6,116 bases of DNA from AB-629-J13 sp964518835 (lineage in GTDB: Bacteria > Fidelibacterota > Marinisomatia > Marinisomatales > AB-629-J13), in assembly GCA_964518835.1 (NCBI GenBank), contig CAZFKU010000069.1:1-6116 (forward strand), read 5' to 3'. This document shows positions 1 through 6,116 of this stretch, one piece after another. Both the position numbers and the translations under genes were made by a program. How positions within the stretch are numbered: the first letter of the stretch is position 1; every line of letters starts with the position of its first letter. The notes beneath the pieces were generated by a model. It was not told the origin of the DNA, did no database searches, and saw only the letters and a program-made list of their open reading frames with translations.

Positions 1-35
1 AAATCAATAGACAGTTTTCCTCTTTTTTCGATTTT
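1..35. other. Short noncoding segment downstream of the last gene
   Basis: This is the only noncoding stretch in the window apart from a 5-base gap. On the minus strand it is a purine-rich tract holding AGAGGA (plus-strand 18-23), which looks like a Shine-Dalgarno element, with a TTG ten bases further on (plus-strand 7-5). No inverted repeat followed by a T run is visible, so there is no sign that transcription ends here. It may be the leader of a fifth minus-strand gene beyond the window, but too little is visible to call one. Confidence 0.5.
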
Positions 36-1415
36 TTATTTAACTGGATTCAAATTTTCATCCAATTGATTAGATAATCGGAATCTAATAATGGTGCCTA
101 AAGTTGGTTCGCACACATAAATGACACCTTTTTCATCTACAGCCACCGCTGAAGGATATTCTAAATATTCTTTTTCTTCTACTACAAGAAATGTGTCAGT
201 TAAAACAGAATCGGATCCTGTAAATATCCAGATAGATGTATCAACCGTGACTGATTCTACACCTGCTTTCATAAAAAACTGACCATCATTGTCAAACACC
301 TGAATCTCCTGTTCCATTGTATTTGCAACATACACACTTTGATGATTATCGACGGTTACATCTCTTGGATTTTCAAAACGGTATAAATCCATTATATCAT
401 TAACTCCCGGTTGAAAAACGGATGGATAAACCGGATATGTTCCACTCAAGATCGGTCGAATTTTATGAATATGGAAGTAATCTCCCATTTGGGAATAATA
501 GATATTTCCATTTTTATCCGTATCGATGCTGATAGGTTTATTAACCGTTCCTGCTCCGGTTCCAAATTCGGAAACTGTATGCCCAAAAACTAAATCATGC
601 GTCCAAATTTCTTCTCCGGAAGATAATTTTATTAACATTGATCGTTTTAGTTCTAAAGCTAAAATACGATCATGAGTAATATCAGTCACATAAATCTTCA
701 TGGATTCATCTGTTAGAGTTGTTAATCCGGAAAATGATGATAAGGTAGTGGAATAATAAATGTCTACAGTTGTATCAGCTAATTGCACATCAAAAACATT
801 ATGGATCGAGATTAAAGAATCGATGATCAACTCGTCATCTGACCAGATTACATCAGACATTTCCCAATCCGGATTATCCAAAGCTGTCGCCCAAATTTCG
901 CTTTGTGAATAAATAAAACTGTCAACACCAGCTTCAGTTATAAATGTTGCTCCGGTTACAACTTGTTCAATCCCAACTTGAGCCCAAAGCTGATTCCAGC
1001 GATAAATACGGTTGGTCCCATCAATAAAAAATACATTCAATCGACTGTCCACATCCACATCAATTGGATGAACAGGAGTACCTTCTATTTCTATAAATTG
1101 CAAAGCATTAAACCCTTCCGGTTTGGCTCCACCCTGATCTAAAATATGAATAGATCTTGCAGTGGAGTCAGCAATAAAAATTAACCCATCCTGTGAAATT
1201 GAAATTTCAGTCGGTGACTGTAACCCCATCTCCGACCCCCAGATAGGATTCACCAATAAATATGTTGTGTCTCCAGCAGAAAATTCAATATCAGAATCGA
1301 TATTTTCCGGAAGATTCATTTTATCAATACATCCATTGACACACCATAAGTACATCCCAAAAAATATCCATTTTTTCAATTGATGAATCCGAATATTAGA
1401 ATAAAAACTAACCAT
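36..1415 (-). CDS. NHL-type beta-propeller lipoprotein
   Basis: Predicted lipid-anchored, extracytoplasmic beta-propeller of 459 residues; its function is unknown. The N-terminus has Lys14-Lys15, a hydrophobic stretch (16-26) and a lipobox-like Val26-Asn27-Gly28-Cys29, so Cys29 would be the lipidated residue. The mature part repeats the NHL pattern (Pro, small/hydrophobic pair, Val-Asp or Ser-x-Asp, Gly, then a strand such as IYVAD) at about 66-93, 116-140, 238-256, 292-320, 346-374 and 418-446, which suggests about six blades. The third is weak and sits next to a long irregular insertion (145-235). FGTGAGTVNKP (284-294) is a typical NHL inter-blade segment. NHL propellers usually bind proteins or ligands; some family members are enzymes, but no catalytic motif is evident here. 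The gene starts 5 bases after the stop of the PorV-like gene and ends the visible operon. The ATG at 1415 has no Shine-Dalgarno sequence. A TTG at 1379 (codon 13) would give the more compact signal peptide MKKWIFFGMYLWCVNGC and is a real alternative start. It could be a lid or substrate-binding partner of the receptor (inference). Confidence 0.8.
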   Translation of the reverse strand: MVSFYSNIRIHQLKKWIFFGMYLWCVNGCIDKMNLPENIDSDIEFSAGDTTYLLVNPIWGSEMGLQSPTEISISQDGLIFIADSTARSIHILDQGGAKPEGFNALQFIEIEGTPVHPIDVDVDSRLNVFFIDGTNRIYRWNQLWAQVGIEQVVTGATFITEAGVDSFIYSQSEIWATALDNPDWEMSDVIWSDDELIIDSLISIHNVFDVQLADTTVDIYYSTTLSSFSGLTTLTDESMKIYVTDITHDRILALELKRSMLIKLSSGEEIWTHDLVFGHTVSEFGTGAGTVNKPISIDTDKNGNIYYSQMGDYFHIHKIRPILSGTYPVYPSVFQPGVNDIMDLYRFENPRDVTVDNHQSVYVANTMEQEIQVFDNDGQFFMKAGVESVTVDTSIWIFTGSDSVLTDTFLVVEEKEYLEYPSAVAVDEKGVIYVCEPTLGTIIRFRLSNQLDENLNPVK

Positions 1416-1420
1416 AATTA

Positions 1421-2422
1421 TTAAAATGACAAACTCAATGAAAGCCTTTTAGGAGGAGTTAAATGTTGAAATTGAGTATATGCGTAATCTGCAGTTAACA
1501 TATATTTCCCCATTTTTCTACGTAATCCCATTCCGATTGAATAACCCACTTCATCTTTGTTTAATTTATTGCCTCCCCTTAGAAATAATGAGTTAAATAT
1601 GGAATATTCAATTCCCAATGAAATATTTTCTGCATTGTCAACCGGATGATTTAACTGGATGGAACAGGTGAGAATCTGATTTTCAGATTCATAAACTTCC
1701 ATTGCAGTTCCAACTCTGAAAATAGTTGGTGGTGAGAACAATTCAAATTCTGATTCAATTTCAATTTCTTCTCCTGTGTCCGTGTTGAGGATGCGTTTTG
1801 TGAAAGTACCATCAGGTTTGGTTTGAGGACCAAAATGCGATAAGGAAGCAGAAAATCTCAACGACCTGAATCCTGTCCAATAATAGGTTCCCATATCCAA
1901 CATTGTTGATGACATAGTGTGTCCTGCTAAATTTTCATTTACATATTTTACCGTGATACCAAAGCTGAATCTGTCTGTCATTTTTGATCCGTATGTCAAT
2001 CCTATAAATCTATCCTGAAAAATAAAATATTTTCCCGTTCCATGTGGGTTGTATTCTGTCGTCTCCAGCATGGGTTTTATATGAAGTATCCCTGCAGATA
2101 ACCCTAGAAAATGACGGTGGTCAAATGAAGTAACCATCGAAAAATAATCGTAGTTTATGTCAGCAGGCCAACGAACTCGAGTTGTGGAAATTCCAGTTTG
2201 GGAGGATTGTGCAATCGCAGCAGGATTATAGTAAATTGATGAAGCATTTTGATGAAGTGCAACGACTGCTTCTCCCATGCCCTCCGCCCGGGCACTGACA
2301 CCTATCTTTAAAAAAGTAAAAACTGATGTACCAGCACGTTGACCACCAAGTATTGGGAATAAATTTTGTCCGGGTAAAAAAGAACAGAATAAATATAAGA
2401 TTATTATTCTAATTATTTTCAA
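1421..2422 (-). CDS. PorV/PorQ (UPF0164) family outer-membrane beta-barrel protein
   Basis: A 333-residue outer-membrane barrel protein of the FadL-like PorV/PorQ group. An N-terminal signal peptide (about 1-18, probable cut at LPG|QN) is followed by the family signature: AGTSVFTFLKIGVSARAEGM at 30-49 (conserved FLxIGxxARAxGMG block), then SSIYYNPAAIA at 61-71 (the YYNPA motif). The rest alternates amphipathic strands and turns and ends in LSLSLSF with a terminal Phe, as expected for Bam-inserted barrels. Length is normal for the family. In Bacteroidetes, PorV is the shuttle subunit of the type IX secretion system, but many paralogues in FCB bacteria have no assigned role, so no symbol is given. 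The start is TTG at 2422-2420, overlapping the receptor's TGA stop. It is chosen because the next in-frame Met is about residue 49, which would remove the signal peptide and signature. Its place between receptor and lipoprotein suggests an accessory role at the outer membrane. Confidence 0.9.
   Translation of the reverse strand: MKIIRIIILYLFCSFLPGQNLFPILGGQRAGTSVFTFLKIGVSARAEGMGEAVVALHQNASSIYYNPAAIAQSSQTGISTTRVRWPADINYDYFSMVTSFDHRHFLGLSAGILHIKPMLETTEYNPHGTGKYFIFQDRFIGLTYGSKMTDRFSFGITVKYVNENLAGHTMSSTMLDMGTYYWTGFRSLRFSASLSHFGPQTKPDGTFTKRILNTDTGEEIEIESEFELFSPPTIFRVGTAMEVYESENQILTCSIQLNHPVDNAENISLGIEYSIFNSLFLRGGNKLNKDEVGYSIGMGLRRKMGKYMLTADYAYTQFQHLTPPKRLSLSLSF
2419..2422 (-). other. TTGA stop/start overlap between receptor and PorV-like genes
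   Basis: The receptor's TGA stop (2421-2419) shares two bases with the TTG start of the next gene (2422-2420). No Shine-Dalgarno sequence precedes the TTG: the upstream minus-strand bases are AATTCAGTTACTGTT. Initiation at this weak codon probably depends on ribosomes that have just ended at the receptor stop, which would tie the level of the PorV-like protein to that of the receptor (inference). Confidence 0.75.
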
Positions 2423-5241
2423 AACAGTAACTGAATTCCGAAAACTATTTTTCGTGGAGTCCCATTACGGGATGGGTCTTCATTGGGATTTGGATTTTCA
2501 ATCAAGTAATAGGGAATAATTTCACCCGGATTGTAACCTTGTCCAGTGAATGGATTTATTCTTCGGGGAATTGACTCGTTTAACAGGTTTTCTGTTTCAA
2601 AGAAAAGTTTATAGGTTATATTTCGAATTTTGATAGATTTATAGACTTTCAGGTCAACCGTACTGGATCCGGAAACCGTATTTATTCCAAACAACTTCAA
2701 AAAATTGGGATAATATTCACTCAAATAATAATAAGGTTTATCATCTTCACGGGTTCCAACATAATATGGTATTTCATCTACATAGATTATCCCTTCCGGA
2801 TAATCGTTTGTCCCCGGAATTGAACGAGTGTATCTTCTGCCGGAAGAAAATTCTACTCTTAATGAACTGCCCCATCCGGAAGGATGTTGATAATACACAT
2901 TTGTAAAAAACTGAAAAGGTCTGTCCCAAACTATAAAATTTTCATCCAATGGTTTTTCTCTCAATTCACCTGCATCCACCAAAAGATTGTCATAGGGAGT
3001 TGAACTTTTTCCAGTCACAATGGAATAGTTTGCATTCAAATCAACATACCAATTTTTGTATAAACGACTTTTTATAATTGCCTCGATTCCTCTTGCCCGG
3101 GCATAATCTGCATTAAAATACATGTTGAAGGATAAGTGGGAATATTTCGGATTGGAAGGAATCACCGATTGTGATGTTTCATAATCAAACATATCTTTCC
3201 AAAATGCTTTCACTTCCAATACCTGATCAGGATTAAACCTGTGTTTAATTCCCAATTCATATTGTACCGTAGTCTTTGAGTTCAAATTAGGATTTCCAAA
3301 AATCTGATACGTTGACTGAGACGTTGAATTCAGCTTAGCATAAACGTATTGAAATGTAGGTAATTGTGAAAAATGTCCATAATAAAAATAGAGTACATCA
3401 TTATCGGTCACGGGGTGTGAAATTCCAAATCGTGGACTTAACCTTCCCTTTCCTTTTGCTCCGAATAACGAAAATGTTTCTTGGTTGAATTTATCCCGAG
3501 CTTCATCGGTAATTATAACTGCGTTTGTGTTATTAATCGCATTTTCCACATATTTCCCCGGAAACCAATAGTCATATCTCATCCCTAAATTAATTGTCAT
3601 TCCTTCAAAAATTATCTGATCCTGAAGGTAAAAAGCACCAAACGTGGTTCGAGCTTTATAGGAATCATAATTTGCACCCAGACCTGTGGTTCCTGTCCAG
3701 GGTTCATCAATATCAAGTACCTGCATCTCTGTCCAGGTATTTTCAACTCCTGCCTTTAGTTTATGTCCTGATTGTAAATGGTGTGTCCAATCTAAATCTA
3801 ATCGAAGGTTGTCGCTATACATGTCATACCATTCCGGTGCAAAACCAGAATCATAGAATTCGTCACCATAAGTGATTCGTACATTTCCATCTTCATCTGT
3901 TAAGATATAATTAATGGGTTCCAAATCAAGACGTTCCCTGTAATCAGACCAATTTAGATCTTGAACTGCGCTGTGTTCCATGGTGATAAATCTGCCAAGA
4001 GTCAAGGTATAAAATGACTGCATCCCCAGTGAATGAGTCCAATTTATATTGACCAATCTTGATTCCCTGGTAATCGTATTGTAATTATCCAAGATATTCT
4101 GATATCTATAAGGAAAATACGTTGAAGAAAATGCCCTTGGCATGAAAAATCCCTGATTGATATTTAGTGATCCATCGTAAGAAACTGTCAATTTTTTTTG
4201 GGGTGTTAATTCCCAAACCAATTTATACATTAAATGCCAATCGTTATTGCCTCGGGTAGCTAATTTTTTTAATAAAGAATTACCTTCAAAATCATCCAAT
4301 ACGGTTAAATCCCAATTCCGATGAGGATATAGTTCTTTTGCTACAGGAAGATGGCTGTTAAATACATTTCCGAATCCGGATAAATAAAAAGAAAATTTTC
4401 CAAAAGAATGAATTCCAAATAAAGGTAGAATTCTTGTAAACACTAATTCGGGACCACCTAAATTAAATTCTAATCTGTCAGAATAACTCACTGCAGATTC
4501 TTTGCTGATGACTCCCCAGTGATCACTGATATACTTCACAGCACCTTCATACTTATCTGAACCACTTTTTAAATTCACATTTATAATACCCGACATTGCC
4601 TGACCATATTCCGCATTGTAACCACCGGTGATGACTTCCAATTCTTCAATGGATTCTGCATTGATGTATAAGTTTCCCGAATATCCAGATAAAGGATCTT
4701 TCACAGACATTCCATCTACTATAAAAAGACTTTCATCTATACGTCCACCTCGAATATGAATCTCATTGTCATGCTTAGTTATACCAATTTGTTTCGCCAA
4801 TAAATCCTCAACACCCGAAGCTAATCTGTTTTCAATTTCATCACTGGAAATGCGGGAAACGGATGCCGTTTCATCTACATCAAAAAGAGGTTTATTACCT
4901 ATGACGAGGACTTCTTCTCCATAAGATAAAACAGTTTTTTCAAGGCGAAAATTGAGATGGGTTGTTTCTCCGCTATTCACATGTATTCCCGTCTGAAGCA
5001 AAACTTTATAACCAATCATTGAAATTTCTACATCATAAATTCCCGGACGGATTTTATCAATTATATAGTCACCATTCCCATCTGATGCTGTACCATAGTA
5101 AGTCCCTTTCAAAATAATATTGACTCCCGGTAAACTATTGTTGGCCCCACGTTCGGAAACCATTCCAGAAATGCTTCCTGTTTTTTGCTGTGCAACCAGC
5201 AAAATGAAAAATGATAACGGTACAATTAGTCTCTTTATCAT
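2419..5241 (-). CDS. TonB-dependent outer-membrane receptor with N-terminal carboxypeptidase-regulatory-like domain
   Basis: Complete 940-residue receptor that would import (or move) a substrate across the outer membrane using TonB/ExbBD energy. Domains in order: signal peptide 1-17 (cut after Val-Ala17); CarboxypepD_reg-like Ig-fold domain about 22-101, with LPGVNIILKGTYYG, DGNGDYII and PGIYDVEISMIGYK; a possible TonB-box-like EEVLVIG at 109-115; plug domain about 125-228, with EDLLAKQIGI, IHIRGGRIDESLFIVDG and GGYNAEYGQAMSGIINV; then a 22-strand-type barrel to the C-terminus. Barrel hallmarks include GRLSPRFGISHPV (599-611), YGHFSQLPTF (621-630), ARARGIE (714-720), the late strand VDLKVYKSIKI followed by FFETENLLNESIPRRINPFTG (split at 862-872 and 880-900), and terminal GIQLLF. 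I see no cysteine in the whole protein, usual for a barrel receptor. There is no SusD-type partner next to it. The ATG at 5241 overlaps the upstream stop; GAAGAG eight bases before it is a weak ribosome-binding candidate. The sequence does not reveal the substrate. Confidence 0.97.
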   Translation of the reverse strand: MIKRLIVPLSFFILLVAQQKTGSISGMVSERGANNSLPGVNIILKGTYYGTASDGNGDYIIDKIRPGIYDVEISMIGYKVLLQTGIHVNSGETTHLNFRLEKTVLSYGEEVLVIGNKPLFDVDETASVSRISSDEIENRLASGVEDLLAKQIGITKHDNEIHIRGGRIDESLFIVDGMSVKDPLSGYSGNLYINAESIEELEVITGGYNAEYGQAMSGIINVNLKSGSDKYEGAVKYISDHWGVISKESAVSYSDRLEFNLGGPELVFTRILPLFGIHSFGKFSFYLSGFGNVFNSHLPVAKELYPHRNWDLTVLDDFEGNSLLKKLATRGNNDWHLMYKLVWELTPQKKLTVSYDGSLNINQGFFMPRAFSSTYFPYRYQNILDNYNTITRESRLVNINWTHSLGMQSFYTLTLGRFITMEHSAVQDLNWSDYRERLDLEPINYILTDEDGNVRITYGDEFYDSGFAPEWYDMYSDNLRLDLDWTHHLQSGHKLKAGVENTWTEMQVLDIDEPWTGTTGLGANYDSYKARTTFGAFYLQDQIIFEGMTINLGMRYDYWFPGKYVENAINNTNAVIITDEARDKFNQETFSLFGAKGKGRLSPRFGISHPVTDNDVLYFYYGHFSQLPTFQYVYAKLNSTSQSTYQIFGNPNLNSKTTVQYELGIKHRFNPDQVLEVKAFWKDMFDYETSQSVIPSNPKYSHLSFNMYFNADYARARGIEAIIKSRLYKNWYVDLNANYSIVTGKSSTPYDNLLVDAGELREKPLDENFIVWDRPFQFFTNVYYQHPSGWGSSLRVEFSSGRRYTRSIPGTNDYPEGIIYVDEIPYYVGTREDDKPYYYLSEYYPNFLKLFGINTVSGSSTVDLKVYKSIKIRNITYKLFFETENLLNESIPRRINPFTGQGYNPGEIIPYYLIENPNPNEDPSRNGTPRKIVFGIQLLF
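5238..5241 (-). other. ATGA stop/start overlap between first gene and receptor
   Basis: The ATG of the receptor (5241-5239) overlaps the TGA stop of the upstream gene (5240-5238), the classic arrangement for translational coupling. A weak GAAGAG (plus-strand 5250-5255), which also encodes part of the upstream protein's Glu-Glu-Phe C-terminus, lies eight bases before the ATG. There is no space for a separate promoter, so the receptor must be read from the transcript of the upstream gene or from a promoter within it. Confidence 0.85.
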
Positions 5242-6116
5242 TCCGCAAACTCTTCAGTAAGCAGATAATCTATAAATTTGGTGGAAGATCCATTTCCCTC
5301 CATTAGTGGGTAAATGCCATTGTGTAGTGGCAATGACATCAATACTATCTTACCTGACTTTTCTGATGATGACAACAAATGAAATTGCCCTCGACTACAA
5401 ACATTTGGTGTACCAGTCCACGTATCTGTGTTTTCTGGCTCTTGTAACCGATATAAATTTTCCGATTCAAAACGTATCGAATTATCGATTGTGTCATTAT
5501 CAGCAGGAATAAAACTTTTTACTTTAATTGCAATTAAGCGTGATGTCTCTAAATCCATATTTTCATAAACTTCAGAAGAGTCCTGAAAGATTAGGGTTCT
5601 ACCAGACAACAGACGGCCGTTTTCATTAATGACAAAACTAGAATCTAATGGGAAAAAGGAGAAGGATACATCATTTAACTCCGAAGCATTAAGGAATAGA
5701 TTTCCTCCACCCATTACATAGTTGAGAATATTTGAGCTCGCATCTTCGTAAGTCTCTATGCCAGTGTAGGCTGTAAACCAAAGAACCATAGAAAAATAGT
5801 TCAAATTAGCAGAAATATCAACTGGAGAGTATGGCAATTTTTTTCCTATTTCCCAGGTGGAATGATTATTTTCCCCAAGAATACTGTCAAGTATTCCTTC
5901 ATACCATTCCAAGGTATTATTTTGAATATCCTGATCAAAATCATCAACAACAAGTACATCTCCCTGGACTGGCATTACTCTCCAGTAATCCGGTTCATCA
6001 GTATTAGTGGAATCAGGGAAACTAATAATTTTGCTGTCAGCACCTGCTATATCACGGGCTTTTATGTAAAAATTGTGAAACCCGGGTTCAATTTCAGATA
6101 GAGTAATACTTGAATA
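5238..6116 (-). CDS. Exported multidomain protein, 5'-truncated: Ig/Fn3-like segment plus glutamine-amidotransferase-like domain
   Basis: The reading frame is open from the stop at 5238 to the window edge, giving 292 visible residues; the true start lies beyond 6116. The 47 residues before the Met at 5975 read as protein: PGFHNFYIKARDIAGAD (visible residues 11-27) is the closing strand pair of an Ig/Fn3-like domain (pattern G-x-H-x-F-x-V-K-A-x-D-x-A-G), followed by a linker (34-47). From DVLVVDDFD (53-61) a Rossmann-like domain begins. FSMVLWFTAYTG and then ILNYVMGGGNLFLNASEL match the 'd-v-v-W ... l-x-x-Y-v-x-x-G-G-x-l-f-l' pattern of amidotransferase-like/ThuA/DUF4350-type folds. SGKIVLMSLPLHNGI and FIDYLLTEEF close it. 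The expected nucleophile elbow (Gly-x-Cys-x-Gly) is absent and the only visible Cys is in NVCSRGQ, so enzymatic activity is unlikely. Such Fn3-plus-amidotransferase-fold proteins in FCB bacteria are usually exported, but the signal peptide would be outside the window. Domain-level calls are inference; the specific function is unknown. Confidence 0.82.
   Translation of the reverse strand, partial: YSSITLSEIEPGFHNFYIKARDIAGADSKIISFPDSTNTDEPDYWRVMPVQGDVLVVDDFDQDIQNNTLEWYEGILDSILGENNHSTWEIGKKLPYSPVDISANLNYFSMVLWFTAYTGIETYEDASSNILNYVMGGGNLFLNASELNDVSFSFFPLDSSFVINENGRLLSGRTLIFQDSSEVYENMDLETSRLIAIKVKSFIPADNDTIDNSIRFESENLYRLQEPENTDTWTGTPNVCSRGQFHLLSSSEKSGKIVLMSLPLHNGIYPLMEGNGSSTKFIDYLLTEEFAE

Larger units (their letters stand above)
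36..6116 (-). other. Four-gene cell-envelope operon (promoter outside window)
   Basis: All four genes lie on the minus strand with junctions of -4, -4 and +5 bases, and no promoter-sized gap occurs inside the window. All products are predicted to be exported: receptor and PorV-like barrel to the outer membrane, propeller as a lipoprotein, and the first protein by domain type. The promoter and any operator are upstream of 6116, and no terminator is visible at the low-coordinate end, so the operon may extend both ways. Co-transcription follows from the spacing; a shared function is inference. Confidence 0.85.

Noticed and set aside
411..593. Plus-strand open frame of 60 codons
   Set aside because: It lies wholly opposite the propeller gene, whose NHL repeats are clear in this stretch; the plus-strand product has no recognisable domain.
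1162..1383. Plus-strand open frame of 73 codons
   Set aside because: Antisense to the N-terminal part of the propeller lipoprotein; no domain, signal or ribosome-binding site supports it.
1651..1833. Minus-strand open frame of 60 codons in another frame
   Set aside because: Lies inside the PorV-like gene, is low-complexity, and has no signal or domain.
1421..2422. Lipoprotein call for the PorV-like protein based on Cys13
   Set aside because: The residues before Cys13 (Tyr-Leu-Phe) do not form a lipobox, and a normal signal-peptide cut at LPG|QN followed by the family signature explains the N-terminus.
3594..3875. Plus-strand open frame of 93 codons
   Set aside because: Antisense to the middle of the receptor barrel, which reads continuously as typical barrel sequence here; the plus-strand product resembles nothing known to me.
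2419..5241. SusC identity for the receptor
   Set aside because: It has the CarboxypepD_reg-like domain seen in SusC, but no SusD gene is adjacent and the plug and barrel wording fits the general FCB receptor group better.
5306..5512. Plus-strand open frame of 68 codons
   Set aside because: Opposite the C-terminal domain of the edge gene; its hydrophobic look is a by-product of AT-rich antisense reading.
5862..6101. Plus-strand open frame of 79 codons
   Set aside because: Opposite the edge gene, whose frame continues to 6116 with plausible Ig/Fn3-like sequence, so the antisense frame is a shadow.
36..6116. Mobile element, CRISPR or DNA repeat array
   Set aside because: No transposase, integrase, direct-repeat array or terminal inverted repeats were seen; composition looks uniform across the four genes.

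Overview
The window is almost wall-to-wall coding sequence on the minus strand: four genes read from high to low coordinates with no usable intergenic space. DNA is AT-rich. The outer-membrane protein types point to the Fibrobacteres-Chlorobi-Bacteroidetes (FCB) side of the tree: a TonB-dependent receptor with an N-terminal carboxypeptidase-regulatory-like domain, a PorV/PorQ-type barrel, and a lipoprotein beta-propeller. The receptor's wording (for example GTYYGTASDGNG, IHIRGGR, GGYNAEYGQAMSGIINV) is what I associate with Marinimicrobia (SAR406), Ignavibacteria and Calditrichota rather than classical Bacteroides SusC. Marinimicrobia is my best guess, but this is inference from protein style and cannot be proved from 6 kb. 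Two of the three visible starts have no Shine-Dalgarno sequence and the third has only a weak one, which also fits FCB.

Layout in transcription order. (1) 6116 to 5238: the 3' part of a larger secreted protein. The frame stays open to the window edge, so the Met at 5975 is most likely internal. It shows the end of an Ig/Fn3-like beta domain followed by a glutamine-amidotransferase-like (Rossmann-type) C-terminal domain with no visible nucleophile. (2) 5241 to 2419: a complete 940-residue TonB-dependent outer-membrane receptor. (3) 2422 to 1421: a 333-residue PorV/PorQ (UPF0164) family outer-membrane barrel with a TTG start. (4) 1415 to 36: a 459-residue NHL-type beta-propeller lipoprotein. 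Positions 1 to 35 are noncoding and show no terminator.

Genes 1/2 overlap by 4 bases (ATGA), genes 2/3 by 4 bases (TTGA), and genes 3/4 are 5 bases apart. The set is therefore almost certainly one transcript with coupled translation, whose promoter lies upstream of the window. All four products are predicted to be exported (gene 1 by inference). The simplest reading is a cell-envelope module: a TonB-gated channel, a PorV-like accessory barrel, a lipid-anchored propeller that could capture substrate or cap the receptor (a SusD-like role played by a different fold), and a multidomain exported protein. Substrate and direction of transport (uptake or help with export) cannot be told from the sequence. 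No mobile element, CRISPR array, tRNA, rRNA or repeat array was seen.
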